Of a DNA stretch of 5,950 bases, positions 5,820 to 5,950 are shown piece after piece. A program made the translations under genes and the position numbers. This stretch comes from Candidatus Bathyarchaeota archaeon. Its GTDB lineage: Archaea; Thermoproteota; Bathyarchaeia; TCS64. The stretch spans positions 1 to 5,950 of the forward strand of contig JAPKYO010000068.1 in assembly GCA_026394265.1 (NCBI GenBank). Reading direction: 5' to 3'. The notes beneath the pieces were generated by a model. It searched no databases. It was not told the DNA's origin and saw nothing but the letters and a program-made list of their open reading frames with translations. Numbering within the stretch: the stretch's first letter is position 1; the number at the start of each line of letters is the position of its first letter.

Positions 5820-5950
5820 ATGGCCGAGGACATCGAGAAGACAGACCAGATAGAACTAGAAGGTGTATCCAGCACCACCATGGCGAAGCTGAGGAAAGCC
5901 GGCCTCAGCACCTACGAATCCATAGCCGTCACACCCAGCAGGGAGATAGA
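5820..5950 (+). CDS. radA: DNA repair and recombination protein RadA, N-terminal part
   Basis: The first 43 codons of the archaeal RecA/Rad51 family recombinase, cut by the window edge. RadA forms filaments on single-stranded DNA and carries out ATP-dependent strand exchange in recombinational repair. Only the N-terminal helix-hairpin-helix domain is visible: a short charged leader (MAEDIEKTDQ), then IELEGVSSTTMAKLRKAG at 11-28 and LSTYESIAVTPSREI, corresponding to the PGVGPATAEKLIEAG...ESIAVASP pattern of archaeal RadA. The usual second Gly of PGVG is Ser, as in Sulfolobus-type PGISQTV. The ATPase core with Walker A and B motifs lies beyond the window. A RadA paralogue cannot be excluded from 43 residues, but the N-terminal domain argues for RadA rather than RadB, which lacks it. 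Confidence 0.8.
   Translation, partial: MAEDIEKTDQIELEGVSSTTMAKLRKAGLSTYESIAVTPSREI

Noticed and set aside
5326..5853. Plus-strand frame of about 175 codons across the end of the SDR gene and into radA
   Set aside because: Arg/Pro/His-rich out-of-frame translation overlapping two recognised genes.
1..5950. Search by eye for CRISPR repeats, tRNA, rRNA, transposase or insertion-sequence ends
   Set aside because: No regularly spaced repeats, cloverleaf-like sequence, transposase motifs or paired terminal repeats were seen, though a computed search would be more sensitive.

Overview
The window looks like chromosomal DNA from a GC-rich archaeon, most likely an uncultured TACK-type lineage (Bathyarchaeia-like is my best guess from memory of similar proteins, not a tested placement). 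The evidence is a truncated radA recombinase gene at the right edge, a secreted C-terminal beta-propeller protein of a type common in archaea, a DUF2769-type cysteine-rich protein known mainly from methanogens and relatives, heavy use of AGG (Arg) and ATA (Ile) codons despite high GC, TATA-like boxes about 27-35 nt upstream of starts, and few Shine-Dalgarno sites.

Layout, left to right. (1) 1-1272 (+): the C-terminal part of a beta-propeller protein whose frame is broken by a TAA at 223-225, exactly where a Tyr codon would be expected. (2) 1272-1322: a hairpin plus T-run, probably a terminator. (3) 1374-2730 (+): a roughly 450-residue MFS efflux-type transporter split by a frameshift near 1803-1807; restoring a lost CG dinucleotide gives an uninterrupted family-like protein. 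(4) 2795-3124 and 3148-3582 (+): a small 10-Cys protein with two CxCxxC motifs, followed 23 nt later by a four-helix membrane protein with two His residues. They form a likely two-gene operon, visibly lower in GC than its surroundings. (5) 3650-4852 (-): an intact M20-family amidohydrolase/dipeptidase, convergent with the operon. (6) 4946-5740 (+): an intact short-chain dehydrogenase/reductase, divergent from the amidohydrolase across a 93-nt promoter region. (7) 5820-5950 (+): the start of radA, preceded by a TATA box inside a small nest of inverted repeats.

The genes do not form one obvious pathway. The transporter, amidohydrolase and SDR are generic accessory metabolism, and radA is a housekeeping repair gene. 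The most notable points are the two adjacent disrupted genes (real decay or consensus error cannot be separated from sequence alone) and the paired CxCxxC protein and His-bearing membrane protein, which could be an uncharacterised membrane redox or metal-handling pair. I found no CRISPR array, tRNA, rRNA, transposase or insertion sequence. No stretch over about 100 bases lacks a gene.
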